Source: Undaria pinnatifida (Eukaryota > Sar > Phaeophyceae > Laminariales > Alariaceae). Taken from it: a stretch of DNA of 64,000 bases. The stretch is from contig JABAKD010000026.1 of assembly GCA_012845835.1 (NCBI GenBank), positions 10,344,199 through 10,408,198 on the forward strand, given 5' to 3'. The position numbers and the translations under genes are program-made. Shown here piece after piece: positions 43,370 through 55,068 of the stretch; position 1 is the first letter of the stretch; each line of letters begins with the position of its first letter. A model generated the notes under the pieces. The model worked only from the letters and a program-made list of their open reading frames with translations. It was not told the DNA's origin and did no database searches.

Positions 43370-44560
43370 ATATGTGCAACCCTCTTACGTGCTACCTCCC
43401 CATACACTACTGTTGGGACCGATGCTGCCCGTTTTTTGTACGGTTGGCTGCGCAATCCTCTACTGTGCTTTCCCCCCCTGCACTACTGTTACGGTTGATG
43501 TTGCCCGTTTTGTATACAGTTAGCTGTGCGATCCTGTACTGTGCTAGGGCAGATACTGCCCGTTTTTTTTACGGTTGGCGGCGCGATCCTCTACTGTCCG
43601 ACCCTTCGCTATACTACTGTTGGGGCAGGTGCTGCCCGATTTTTTCATGGGTGGCTGCGCTACCCTCTACTGGGCTACCCCCCTGTACACTACTGTTGGG
43701 GCTGATACTGCCCGTTTTTAGGCTGCTAGCTGTGCGATCCTCCATTGTGCTACCCCCACAACACAGCACCTAGGGTTAATGCTGAATGTTTTGGTTCGAT
43801 GCGTGGACTTATTGTGCAACCATTCACTGCTCTACCCCCCCCCTACGCTGGTCCAAGGGTAAATGCTGCATATTTTGGTGCGATGGGTGGGCTTCTTGTG
43901 CACTCCTTCACTGTGCTACCCCCCTCCCCTACACAGCAGTTACGGAATATGCTGCATATTTTGGTGCGATGGGTGGGCTTCTTTTGCAACCATTCACTGC
44001 TCTACCCCCCCCCTACACAGCACCTAGGGTAAATGCTGCATGTTTTGGTGCGATGGGTGGGCCTCTTGTGCAACCCTTCACTGTGATACCCCCTCCCTAC
44101 ACAGCACGCAGGATACATGCTGCTTGGTCTGGTGCGATAGGTGGGCGTTTTGTGCAACCATTCATTGTGCTACCCCCCCCCCCCCCTGCACAGCACCTAG
44201 GGTAAATGCTGCATGTTTTGGTGCGATGGGTGGGCTTCTCGTGCAACCCTTCATTGTGGTACCCACACCCTCCCTACCCAGCACCTACGGTATATGCTGC
44301 ATGTTTCGGTGCGATGGGTGCGCTTCTTGTGCAACCAATCACTGTGCTACCCCCCTCCTCTATACAGTACCCCCCCCCCTACACAGCACCAAGGGTAAAT
44401 GCTGCCCGTTTCGGTGCAATGAGCGTCTGCGTGTTGACGACCCTTTACTGTGTTTTCCCGCTAAACTGCACCTAGAGTAAATGCTCCCTGTTTCGGTGCA
44501 ATGAGCGTAGGCGTATTGGGCGACGTATTGCTGTGTTACCCTCCCGCCTGGGTTAAACGC
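43370..44560 (+). repeat. ~88-bp leader minisatellite of element 2, copy 2 (~13 units)
   Basis: A unit with 'GGTGCGATGGGTGGGCTTCT', 'TGTGCAACC(C/A)TTCACTGTGCTACCCCC' and 'ACACAGCACCTAGGGTAAATGCTGC' recurs about every 88 bp (for example 43,880, 43,968, 44,056, 44,226, 44,316). Diverged units ('CTACTGTTGGGGC..ATACTGCCCGTTTTT') extend to the left. Overlapping plus frames are translations of this array and not genes. Confidence 0.82.
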
Positions 44561-44959
44561 CGCCTGTTTTAGTGCCATGGGTGCAGACGTACCTTTCCTG
44601 CGTTGCACTCCCTGCACTGCGTTGAGGGTCAGTGCTTCCTATGTTTGGCTCATTTAACTGCAGTTCGTGCAGGCGTTCGTTTCTCGTATACCCAACTGTC
44701 AGTCTGGGCGCTCCTCTATTGTTGCGTATTTGTTCGATAGTACACTTCCTACCGCTGTCTGCTCGTTGTCATGGCTACTACCATCAATGGTGGTGGACGG
44801 AGTCGAGGCCGATATCTTGCTGCTTGCTGGCAAACAGATATTACCGCTACTTGCAGACGTATGCCTCCAAAACTTCTTTAGACGTCGTTGCCATCCGCCA
44901 CCTTCCTCCACACGTTCCGCTTCCGCTGCTCTCCCCCCCAAAACAAAACAACTTGTCTA

Positions 44960-47250
44960 CCATTGAGGAAGCGGTCTATTCGGGGCAGGCTGAGGTCTTG
45001 TACGCGCCCCAACCGGGATGCCCACGAGACAGGGAGAGCTCGCTCGAGATCCCGCGACTGGAGACAGGGGGAACCACCAGGGGTGGGTTTTGGTAACGAG
45101 ACAGAAGACGGAGCACCATACCATCACCCGGACCCATCAACCAAGAGGGTCGAGTCGCCCGTTCGCGCAGAGAAGAAGACGGACCAATCTCCACCGGAGT
45201 CGGGGGTGTATCGACGCCAGATCTCGCCTGCCCCGGACACGCGCCACCAGCTGCCCCCTCTCCGCGGTCGACTGGGCACCATCGCCGCCAACTGGACTCT
45301 CCGCGCTCGACAAAGCGCCGCCCGTAGAGCTGACCGGGGCCCCCATGCCGGCGCCTCGGGCTTGGCATATGCGGCGGCGGGCCCAGCGGGCGTTTGACGA
45401 CGACAACCCAACGATTCTCCGGCGTGAAGCCCGCCGACGTCGGTTTGACAAAGATATCGAGCAGGCGATGGCCGCTGCGCGAGACGCGTCCCTGGTAGCG
45501 AAGAGGGCGTAACACGCCCTCGCCCAATGAGGTACGTCGGCTGCGGCAGAAGCTACCGCGGCTGCCTCGGCTTCTACGCGCCCGCAGGGTGTCGCATCCT
45601 AGCGATCGAGACCCGGGGACGACGCCTTTTTCAAGGGCAGCGTCGCGTGTATGGCATCTGCACCGAGGGTAGAGTTATCCCCAGCGCTGGCGACCGCGGT
45701 CGTGGACACGGCATTTGCCGTCCTCACGTCAGATAGGCCGGCGTCGCGGGCGACGGACGCCCTTTCAGTGAAAGTGGCGTGGACTCTTGCATGGATTGTA
45801 CGTCCTATGACGGACAGGCGAGAGCCACCCCGACCCTTGCCCTCGTCAAGGCCCTACTGATGGCCCATGACGAGGCCCCCGACCCCGTTATCTGACCGAA
45901 CCCCGGAAGATATCTTTTCGGAACGCAACCGGGGGAAACAGCGACGAAGGAACAGCTGCGACGGTGAGGACCGCACCCGTGGGGGTGGCGGCAAAAAGGG
46001 TGGGGTTAGCGACCACCACCACCGCCGCGGGGGTGACATCGGTGGTGGAGGCGCGCGAAGCGCGATGGGTGCCGGTGGTGGCTCAGGGCGCCGACGATGG
46101 GGCAACGTTTGTTGCAACAACCGGAGCAGTGTCTGGCGGAGGCAGTAGAGGGCGTAGGAATGGCGCTAGAGGACGTTGGGCGTGGGACGTCTCGTCAACC
46201 TTCTCCCGATCGTCTTTGACCTCGACCACGGACCACGGCGACGTGACCGTGGTAGCAGGGAATAGATGTGAAGAGCCATGGCAGGAGTAGCATCTGGGCC
46301 TGAGCCTTTCACCCTTCTGTTGCGTCCGCTGATGAAGAACTTCGACGGGGTTGACACGGACGACAGCTACACTGAGCTTCATACCATTGGAATGTGTAAC
46401 GGCACGTATTTTTCTGGTTTCAGTCGGGAGTTTCTGGTACTTTTGCCGACCGCTACGGGGAGTGAGCGTGTTTTGTCTCCCGGGACAGATGTGGTGTTGC
46501 AGGTGGTTCGGGTGGGGGCGAATGAGCAATTTCCACCTCCCATGCCTGCGGCGTCCCCTGGTTCAAAGACAACGGACCCCCGGCCATACGCCTCGTTGGA
46601 TGCTATATGGCGGGCTTTTAGTAACTAAGCGCATAATAAGACACCTGCATTCAACGGCAAATCATTTGTTTCGCTGCATGTTTCTTCGATGGGAGCGCAG
46701 GCATCCGATTCCGTCGGGACCCTGGCCCGCCAATCATGGGCGCGGCCAGGGTCGAGTGCCGTCCTAGTCGCTTTCATGGCAGCGGGATCGAGCCATCATC
46801 CAACTGTCATACCCATCGATGATTAATTATACCCTGGACTTGACTACACATCGAACTGCTGGCCACTAGTAGAGCATCATTATGCAGAAGGTTTCGCCGT
46901 TAGTGCTTCGTTTTTGACAGACGACCCTCCTCATATATCGGCCTTCTTTCACGTCGCGCTGATGCCCTCCGACATAACTGGGGGCGTTGCCTCAATTGCC
47001 ACGGAAACAAGCATTCTGTAGGTATCATTCTATTACTGCGAGTAGCTGCTTGAACCCTGATCTTGGCCAGCTTGGCGACGATGACGCACACTGACCTTGA
47101 CAAACACGCATGGTCTGCTACCGCCGAGACAATAAATTTCATCGCTCGAACAACAAGAAATACCGTCGCCATCTTTCAGGTCAATCGCAAAGGTACCACC
47201 AGGAACAGAGCGATGCAAACTGTCACAACAATATCACACACACGTCGGAT
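44960..47250 (+). pseudogene. Gag of element 2, copy 2 (broken)
   Basis: It starts at about 45,018 with MPTRQGELARD. It passes through a basic helix (REARRRRFDKDIEQAMAAAR, about 45,427-45,490) and an Arg/Gly-rich part (45,960-46,150; RGGDIGGGGARSAMGAGG). It then runs through the best-preserved capsid-like segment (46,278-46,628; LHTIGMCNGTYFSGFSREF, SPGTDVVLQVVRVGANEQF, PRPYASLDAIWRAFS) to the zinc knuckle region at about 46,985-47,012 (RCLNCHGNKHS, C-x2-C-x4-H). Frames change between segments and there are stops. The capsid-like part ends at an in-frame TAA and Gag would have to continue past it. Confidence 0.72.
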
Positions 47251-48362
47251 TCCGATGGTGGTATCTCGCGCTCGCCCGCCTCTTCCTCCCCCGCTCCTGC
47301 TCCCCGAATGTGGTCTGGAATCGCGCACAACCTGGGCGAAAATGCTCGCGCGCGCCAGCCTGGCACATTCCGTACCGGCGATCGACAGCTCGACGGCGTT
47401 GCGGCACCGTCGACAATACTGTCGGGGACATCTCTTTTGTTTTGAAAGGATGCTCGTGTTCTTGTTGCTAGCCTGTCTAAACACGCCGCACAAATTGCCT
47501 CTATCAAGAGCCCACGGGCTCCTAGGCCGTCTGCGGACATTTTGTACCGGCGTTGGGAACTAGCACTTCGAGCGTGGTTGCCACCAGCCAGGCAATATGT
47601 ATCGACGGTCAAAACGGGTGCTTCCAGCGGCGTTCCTCTCGGTCATGGTCTGAGTTCGGGGAAGGGAACCGCGCTTTCAGCGCCGTTTACCTCAGCGGCG
47701 GCATAAACGCGGCCATGGGGGTACGCGCTCCGAACGCCGTCCTCATCAACGACGGCACGGGAGCCGGCGCTTTGCGTGCTCCCGCCCGGGCACGCATCGC
47801 GCAGCAATATAGCTGCAGTGACGGCGCGTCGCCGTTTTACGCAAACTTGATCATCCCCATATCTCCTTGACCCGGCGGTGGCGGTCGGTTTGGGGTGTGG
47901 GGCTGCCATTTCATCTGACCACGAGGCGACGGTCATTTTGAGGTGTCGGAAGGCCAACACCAAAACACCAAGATCTTTCGCGGGGCTCGATTCGGTGTTT
48001 ACTCGGGATAGCAGCAGGCGCCCTGTTCTTTATTGTTCCATGAAGAAGGATTCGACTAGATTAGCTTCCTCGTTTCCCTTTTCCAAGAGGCCAAACGGAA
48101 AAGAGCCTCCTCGGGTAAAACCATTGTTCCCACCTGCCCGAGTTCCGTTCCAGGAGACGCCCGCAGGGTCTACGGGTCCTGCGTCGTCTTTTAGCACTCT
48201 AACCAGGGTGCTTCAGGCTACGTCTGCCTCAGTGGTACGGGAAGAACATCAGACACTGCGCAACTGGCCAGTGGTGTGACGCCATGGCCTCCAGCCTGAT
48301 CAGCTGGACGCTATTCCCGAAAAAATTACGGAAGAATCGGGCCTCTCGTCAAGCAGCAACAG
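47251..48362. other. Element 2 copy 2, region left of the copia insertion
   Basis: The counterpart of 28,001-29,039. Plus-frame translation keeps patches such as GGINAAMGVRAPNAV that recur in copy 1 (GINSAMGVRARNAT), so the region was coding. A protease is expected here by position, but no DTG/DSG is identified. Confidence 0.55.
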
Positions 48363-48367
48363 CTCAG
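48363..48367 (+). other. Left target-site duplication of copia (CTCAG)
   Basis: CTCAG precedes the 5' LTR and is repeated directly after the 3' LTR at 55,502-55,506. Copy 1 of element 2 has the related uninterrupted sequence GGACAGAGCCCCTG at this place. Confidence 0.92.
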
Positions 48368-48799
48368 TGTTGAAAGTATGAACCTTGGATTCAAATCTAA
48401 GTTAATGCGCAGTCTATTCGCACGAATAAGATATGCAGTTGAATCTTAAGTTGAATTTTACGTTGAATCTTCGGTGTAACCTAGATGTAAACGTAGATTT
48501 GAGTATGTTAAGGTTGTCCCGTTGTCCCGGTATTCTACCGTACTATGGGCATTGTTGCGTGATGATCAGGTGGTGATGAACCCCACCATGGTCACTCTCC
48601 CAACTCTCCCAACTCTCCTTCTCTTCCTTCTTTCTCTGCTTTCTTCTTCTTCTCTTTTTGGCCTCAAGCGCCCTTTCCAAACTATCTTTTTTCTTTCTTA
48701 TCACAAGTGATCTTAACAGACACTTCAGTGCCACCTCTGCATCTCTTCGCATAGAAGACAGAGCCTTCACACAACCATTGTGTTCACAGGCTATTCACA
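48368..48799 (+). repeat. 5' LTR of copia
   Basis: It begins TGTTGAAAGTATGAACC and ends CTATTCACA, giving the TG...CA termini. It contains a pyrimidine-rich stretch (CTCTCCCAACTCTCC repeats and TTCTTCTTCT, 48,594-48,660). Confidence 0.95.
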
Positions 48800-48810
48800 G
48801 GTTATGAGCC
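48800..48810 (+). other. Primer binding site: half-tRNA (initiator Met) type
   Basis: GGTTATGAGCC directly follows the LTR. Its complement GGCTCATAACC is the anticodon stem-loop of an initiator methionine tRNA (anticodon CAT inside CTCATAA) and not a tRNA 3' end, which would give TGG. Internal-tRNA priming of this kind is known from Ty5 and Drosophila copia. Confidence 0.75.
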
Positions 48811-48899
48811 TTCGATCTTCGATATAAACATCGATCGGCACCAAGCGACTTCTCATTGAAGTTTGTCGCATCTTACCGGGAAGTTTGAGAGAAACCTCC

Positions 48900-49060
48900 A
48901 TTAAGCCGGCTACAGCATCAGTTACAGCTACAGCATCAGCTACAGCATCAGCATCAGCATCAGCTACAGCATCAGCATCAGCATCAGCTACAGCATCAGC
49001 ATCAGCATCAGCATCAGCTACAGCATCAGCATCAGCATCAGCGATCAGCATCAGCATCAC
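48900..49060 (+). repeat. GCATCA/GCTACA microsatellite in the copia leader
   Basis: Tandem AGC-ATC and AGC-TAC hexamers fill most of 48,914-49,060 and end directly before the presumed gag start. Translated in the gag frame they would give an Ala-Ser-Thr-rich N-terminal extension from an upstream ATG at 48,885. Confidence 0.9.
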
Positions 49061-49061
49061 C

Positions 49062-50050
49062 ATGGGAGAGTCCACGAAAGCAGGTGGTGCGGTAGACAAG
49101 CTCGTTAGAGCTCTCAACGGCAAATTTAATGGGCTTAAGCTCGACGTATGGAAACGCACGGCTCAGTCCGTGATAAGTATGCGTCATGCCGGGATCTCTG
49201 ATATCCTGGAAGGGCGACCTTGCCCCGAGCCCGAACTAGTTAGTCCTCGTCCATCTTCTAGAAGAAGTAGGCCTTGACGAGCTGTAACTCGCAGCCAGGC
49301 CGCTGACGAAACGAACATTCAGTCCGGGGAAACACCCCAGGCTGATACGGCAGAAAATGTACAGCCGGACGCAGGGGGTACTCCCGTGGTCACGGCGCAT
49401 CTGCCACCATCATCTTCAGGATATTCTACACTCCCAGCCGCAACATCAGTTTTATGGGCCACGGATGACAACATCTCGAATTTGGAAGACATCAAGCACT
49501 GGCACCGCGACAATCGTCTTCTGTTCGATTTCTTGTTCCTGAGTACATAGGGAGCGGCGGCCAGCTTTCTTCTACAATTCAAGCCCAAACGAGGTGAACT
49601 TGCGAATGGAAAAGCTGCTTGGGATGGTATGGTTAGAAAATATCAAAATTCCACCCGCCAACGTAGACGTATACTCAAACATCAACTATCGCATATGGTC
49701 ATGACGGATGGGCAAGACCCAGACGTGTTTATAAATGAAGTATACTATTTACGGGATGAATTGGTGGACATGGGAGAGGTATTCAACGATGACAGCATAT
49801 TGGACATAGTGCTGGAAGGACTCACGGATGAATATCTGCAAATGAAATATAGCGCTGAAGCAGATGATGACTTCACACTCGACCGAGCTGTGATAACAAT
49901 GCGTAATATGTACGCGAATAGAGCTATGCCAAACGGGCCTTTGCGAAACGCGAAGGGGCGGGAATCTGCTATGGTAGTCACATCAACACCCTCAGCAGTA
50001 GTGACTTGTTCACACTGCAAAAAGCCAGGCCATCGATTCCAAAATTGCTT
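49062..50050 (+). pseudogene. Copia Gag (broken)
   Basis: The start at 49,062 is chosen because ACCATGG is a good eukaryotic context directly after the repeat: MGESTKAGGAVDKLVRALNG. The upstream ATG at 48,885 is in frame and would add the Ala-Ser repeat. The frame ends at a TGA near 49,277; Gag continues in another frame (HWHRDNRLLFDFLFLS), meets a TAG near 49,550, and then runs in the main frame from 49,629 with typical UBN2-like wording (HMVMTDGQDPDVFINEVYYL, VLEGLTDEYLQMK). A CCHC knuckle, CSHCKKPGHRFQNC, lies at 50,007-50,048. Gag packages element RNA; this copy cannot be made as one protein. Confidence 0.85.
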
Positions 50051-51566
50051 TAAACGCAAGGGAAAGATGTCGGGAAAGAAACTTCCCCCGATACCTCGAA
50101 ATAATTTGTGGTGTAGCCTGCATAGTACCGATCGCCACGATAATAGCGACTGTCGGTCTCAAATGCGGGACGGCAATATAACCCGTCGCCCTCGTCCTGG
50201 TCAACATAATGGCCGGCATAATAACAACCGCAGCGCTCACGCCAATACCGCCACAACTCCAACTTCAACTACGCAAATGGAAGCTTACGTCCCAGAGATA
50301 CATGCCCCATCCACTACTACTGCGGCTGCGACTACAGCAGCTACTTCTACGTCCTTCGCGACTCCTTCCTGTCCATCCTCACCTCCAGTTGGTATAGGTT
50401 ATTCTTTCATCGCCGCACCTCCGATCAAGATCGCCGCGCAGCCCGTCGACTTCTCCATGACTGCGGACAGCGGAGCGTCTAGCCACTTCATCGACAATCA
50501 GCTTCTACCGGGCATTGAACATAAAATGAACCACTACGTGCAGCTGGACCCTCCCGTAATTATCAACGTAGCGGGAAACCATCGTCTTTATGGCGTTGGT
50601 CAAGGGGTTTTGGTCGTACAAGTGTTGGACCACATAGGCTCTAAGCACTCTGTACAGCTTCCTGTTACGATTGTACCTGGGCTAGGCAGGCACTTATTTT
50701 CGGGGGGATCAGCTGCTGCGAGAGGGGTCACAATGATAATCGCCACGCGGTCGTATCTTGACATGGGTGCTTTTGCTATACCCTTACGTAAGGACAGCCA
50801 CTGCCCTTCTTTGTATCTGCTCGACCTCACCACTGGTGCAACCAGCCGAACACCTGAGACGGCGTTCCCGACCATCTCCGGAAAAAACTTTAAACCGAAA
50901 ACCGTCCTCGCTGTTCATGCTACGACGACTCCTAAAGCGACTTCCCGGCCAAAATCCATTCCAGCTGATATCTGGCACATAAGGTTGGGTCACCCCAATG
51001 GACAGGTGATGTCCAAGGTGAAGGACATTGCAGTGTGTGGGGTGAATTTTTCAGACACTCTGTCGGCGTGTGAAGCGTGCAAAATCAACAAGAGCACACA
51101 ACAGAATCACCCTAAAACATCGCGGCCTGACCCTTCCAGCGAACGTTTGAAGCTGGTGAGTACTGACCTGCTCGGACCTGTGACGCCCAAGGCGATCGGA
51201 GGATACGCCTACATGGCAAAGTATACCGACCATCACAGCCGGCTAAAAGCTGTCTACTTTATCGAAAAGAAAGGTGACACGCTACACACCCTCGGCAGAT
51301 TCATTCAAGATCTAGCCATCCCTCTAGGGCTAAGGGTGCAGCATCTACGTTCTGATAATGGCGGCGAGTACACATCCGGCAGCTTTCAGGAATATCGTAA
51401 ATCAACTGGAATTCGTCAACAGTTCTCGGCCCCATACACACCGCAGCAGAACGGTGTTTCGGAACGGGACGGGCGTACTATTATGGACATGACTCGCTGT
51501 TTACTCAATGAGGCACACCTTCCTAAACCTTTATGGGGAGAAATAGTTTCGACAGCAGTTTTCTAA
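50051..51566 (+). pseudogene. Copia protease and integrase (open to 51,566)
   Basis: The frame that begins at 49,629 continues uninterrupted for 645 codons. After the zinc knuckle comes a Thr/Ala-rich linker, the aspartic protease motif TADSGASSHF (DSG at 50,466-50,474), and a GAG-pre-integrase zinc region (DIWHIRLGHPNG ... CEACK). The integrase core follows, with Asp at 51,165-51,167 (STDLLGPV), Asp at 51,354-51,356 (SDNGGEY) and Glu at 51,462-51,464 (GVSERDGR), giving DD35E spacing. A frameshift near 51,560 separates the integrase tail, which continues in the next frame. The protease and catalytic core themselves look intact. Confidence 0.9.
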
Positions 51567-53035
51567 TTAACCGATTACCGCACGCGGCAATCGGCGGCGA
51601 CACACCCTACCATCGTATGTTCGGGAAGCATGCAGACCTCTCATTTTTGAGGATTATCGGCACTCGGGCATTTGTGCACGTTGAAGGGTACACCACCAAG
51701 CTTCAACCAAAGGCTTGGGAAGGTGTTCTCGTCGGCTACGACAGCGACAGACCTACCTTCCGCGTGTATGATCGCTACACGGGAAGAATTTCAAGCTCGC
51801 GCAACGTCTCCTTAATCGAAGAGCCGCCTACTGTTCTACCAACAGCAGACTCGAGGGGGCAAGAAGAACCTGAAGTCCCTGATTTCGATTTGGAGCCAGG
51901 CTCGGATTTTATGGACCACTATCAGAGCATCAAGCATGGTATCTCATCGCTAGAAACTAGCGACACCGACGCAACCGGCAACAAGCCGTTTCACATGAGG
52001 CTGCGCTTATCCACTTCTCAAGCGAAAGCGCGTCAGCAGGCACTTCAATGCCTAAATTCCCCGAAACAGCAGTTCGAGGCTGTCTCGCAGTATACTGGGG
52101 CTGTCGGCATGGATAAAATAAATCATCCGGCTTCTACTTCGGTACCCAACACGTACGCGCAAGCCATGGCCTCACCACAGGAAGAAGAATGGGAAGCAGC
52201 TATGCGTAAGGAGCTCAAAAGTCTCGATGAGCACGAGGTCGCCAATTTAATTCCATTCACCAAGGTTCCTCCAGGCTGCTCCATCATTGGAATGCGGTGG
52301 GTATTTCGAGTTAAAACAGACGGACGTTTTAAAGCAAGGCTCGTGGTACAAGGTTGGGCTCAACAGCATGGACTGGATTGCTTCACTACTTTCGCTCCTG
52401 TTTGTCGTATTGAAAGTCAGCGTCTTCTGCTGGCTATAGCGGCGTCAAGGGATTGGCGAGTTGCGGCCATGTACGCACAAACTGCATTTCTCAACGGTAA
52501 ACTTGAAGAGGACGTCTACACCATACAAGCACCAGGCTTTGAAACGATAGACGAGAGAACCAATCGACCGCTGGTAATGAAACTGCGCAAAAGCTGATAT
52601 GGACTTCTCCAATCACCAAGCATTTGGAACAGCACCATTGACAAGGACTTGCGTAAAATGGTGTTCACGCCGACAGCATCTGATTCCTGCGTATACACAA
52701 AGGGAAGTGGGAACACATACATCATGCTAACTCTCTTCGTCGACGACCTACTCATCACTGGACCATCAAATGCAAGCATGGCCGAAGTTCGACGTGAGCT
52801 TATGGAAAAGTTCGCCATGACTGATCTCGGGGATGTGTCTCAAATTCTGGGCATTGAAGTTAAGCGCGACAAGGCAGCCGGAACGATCGAACTCAGTCAA
52901 GGACAGTACACACTTTCGGTACTCAAGCGTTTCAACATGAGTGACTGCAACCCGGTACACGTACCCGGAATAGGAAAGGTACTATGCGCACAGCCGGAAG
53001 AAAGCGTACTTCTAAACGATGGAGGCAATGACTAA
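51533..53035 (+). pseudogene. Copia integrase tail and reverse transcriptase (mutated)
   Basis: The frame 51,533-52,597 carries the integrase tail (FLINRLPHAAIGGDTPYHRM, VGYDSDRP) and the RT start (WEAAMRKELKSLDEHEVANL, GMRWVFRVKTDG, KARLVVQGWAQQHGLD, FAPVCR). Motif A, normally M-D-V-x-x-AFLNG, reads MYAQTAFLNG; the catalytic Asp is Tyr (TAC at 52,472-52,474). A TGA at 52,595-52,597 replaces the Leu codon of the KS-L-YGL motif. Downstream, the polymerase box LFVDDLLITG is present (VDD at 52,739-52,747). RT is therefore dead by at least two independent changes. Confidence 0.92.
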
Positions 53036-53717
53036 GCTCCATCAAGCCATTGTAGGAAGTCTTATCTTTCTTACCCAATGTACGAGGTACGACGTGGCGT
53101 TCAGCACGATGCAAGCAGCTCGTCACATGGCAAAACCCACTTCGGTGCATATGGCAGCGGTTAAAAGGATCCTTCGATACCTTCGAGGAACACCTAATCT
53201 GGCTATTGTGTACAAGAGGGGCAGCAGCTTCGATCTTACCGGATACTGCGACGCTTCGTATGGTATGGGAGACCCTAAAAAGATGAGGTCTACTAACGGG
53301 TCGATGTTCTTCTTGGCCGGAAGACACATCAACTTCTCGAGTCAGCTACAAAAAACCACTGCTCAAAGCGCAACCGAAGCGGAACTCATAGCTCTGAACA
53401 CCTGCGCGAAAAATGGACTTTACCTATCAGGAATCCTTGGGGAGCTAGGATGGCCGAACTTCAGGAGCTTCAGGATATCTTCCGACAACAGAGGAGCACT
53501 TCTTCTTTCAGCGAACGGCAATTATTCCAACCGCAGCAAACACATTGCAATAAGATTTGCAGCTCTGAGGCACTGGATAACGGACAGAATCGTAATCACC
53601 GAGTTCGTCTCTTCGAAAAACCAGCTTGCTGATATCCTCACCAAATTTTGCGATAAGCCAACCTTCAACGACCTCTGCTCGAAGATCAACGACTTCAGCA
53701 CGGAGAACGCTTTTTAA
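53019..53717 (+). pseudogene. Copia RNase H domain
   Basis: After a frameshift near 53,025 the frame reads the end of RT (KLHQAIVGSLIFLTQCTRYD) and RNase H: GYCDASYGM (Asp), TAQSATEAELIAL (Glu), ISSDNRGALLL (Asp) and NQLADILTK at the end. This 233-codon stretch is free of stops and keeps the copia-specific wording. It terminates with TAA at 53,715-53,717. Confidence 0.9.
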
Positions 53718-55057
53718 GCTCCAACACCTTGAAGTCGCAACTACAGCTCCGGCTCGCAAGACCGCCTTTGACCATCGCGACGGCCTTGTAAAATATCTCA
53801 GGCAACCTCCACGATCACAAAAATCATTGTTTCATGGAGTTCCATAAGAGATTGCGGCGTTTCATAAGTGGGAAAAAATCAACCCTTTTTCTGATTCTGC
53901 CGCGTGCTATCGGACTTTTCAATCACCGACAAACCACTATGTACCGAGGACGGAGAAGCGTGTTACGCACAAACCAAATAGGCAATATATCGACAAGCGA
54001 TTCGCCTATTATAATTCAGCCACAAAACTGCAATGGACCAGGGAAGAACAAGGCCGACGTACGACACATCGCATCACAACCTTTCTCCCCGTCTCTGTCC
54101 AAGCGCTTCTTCAGCCGTCCTTGACCTTCTATACAGAACAGCTCCATCAACAGCTACCCGAACGGCACTCCCGTCAACAATCGGGAACAGGCGCTGGAAT
54201 TGTGGGTACGGTTGAAATTGATACCTAAGTAGAGAATATTACTTAGTGCAGCAGTTCTTTGTCAACTATAAAGTTACAACTGCTCGCCAGTCACGTATTT
54301 GTAAAGGTGGAACTATGGGTCGTATGAACTTATGTCAACGATCGTACAGCAGTGAGCCATGTTCTACCGGAAAATGCGTACGAGTATATATTCCAGCATT
54401 TAGGAGTAAACGCTCACAAAGGACTGTCTCTCTTTTGCTCTTCAGCGTACGATTTGTATCAGACAGTTTATCGTTATATGTGTATCCTAGGATCATATTG
54501 AAGTGGCGTGGTTAACTTACAGCAGCGACCTTTGTTTGTTCGTTAGTTAGTTAGTTTGTTTCTTCTTTTTTTGGGATATAGCTCGTTGATGGACTATGAC
54601 TACACCCACCATAGTTTGTTACAGTACTATCAGTACTCGTTTTACCTGCTTCCTAATGTTTTTTTTTGCGGAAGAACGTCAGTATATTAAACAAACAACT
54701 GAATAGTGAGAATGTTTTATTTTGTCGTGATGGACACTTGTCCACAATTCTCTTTATTTGTCTAGTATTCTTTATCTATCTAGTACAATTCAGAAAGCGT
54801 GTTTAAAACCCAGTAGACGAATCATTGCGTTTTATCTACTAGGTAGGGTATTTATCGCTGGTAGTTACACCAAGCGTAATTTTTTATACTTATCTTTCCT
54901 TGTAACGTTATATTTTTTGGTAAAATGTGTGGATAACATGGATACATCCATATTGACGCGGTTGATACACCGGACCGGATATGAGACCCATTTGTTTTTG
55001 ATTCTTTTACGAATTTGTTTTTTAAGTATAAGGCTTCTCTAGCAATCTGACTTCGCA
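53718..55057. other. Long 3' region of copia, AT-rich in its right half
   Basis: About 1.34 kb lie between the RNase H stop and the purine tract. Copia elements usually have much less. The part from ~54,500 to 55,040 is clearly richer in A+T, with many T runs. Short plus frames (54,246-54,515; 54,758-55,042) have no motif. Confidence 0.6.
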
Positions 55058-55068
55058 TTATGGGGGTG
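55058..55068 (+). other. Polypurine tract of copia
   Basis: TTATGGGGGTG lies immediately before the TGTT start of the 3' LTR, the expected site of plus-strand priming. Confidence 0.7.

Noticed and set aside
43309-44480. Overlapping plus frames with repeated Cys/Trp-rich segments
   Set aside because: They are translations of the 88-bp minisatellite, whose unit length is not a multiple of three, so all three frames look alike.
42820-44960. Leader region of element 2 as a full 5' LTR
   Set aside because: It does not match the 3' end region at 60.5-61.5 kb. Only 41,111-41,370 does.
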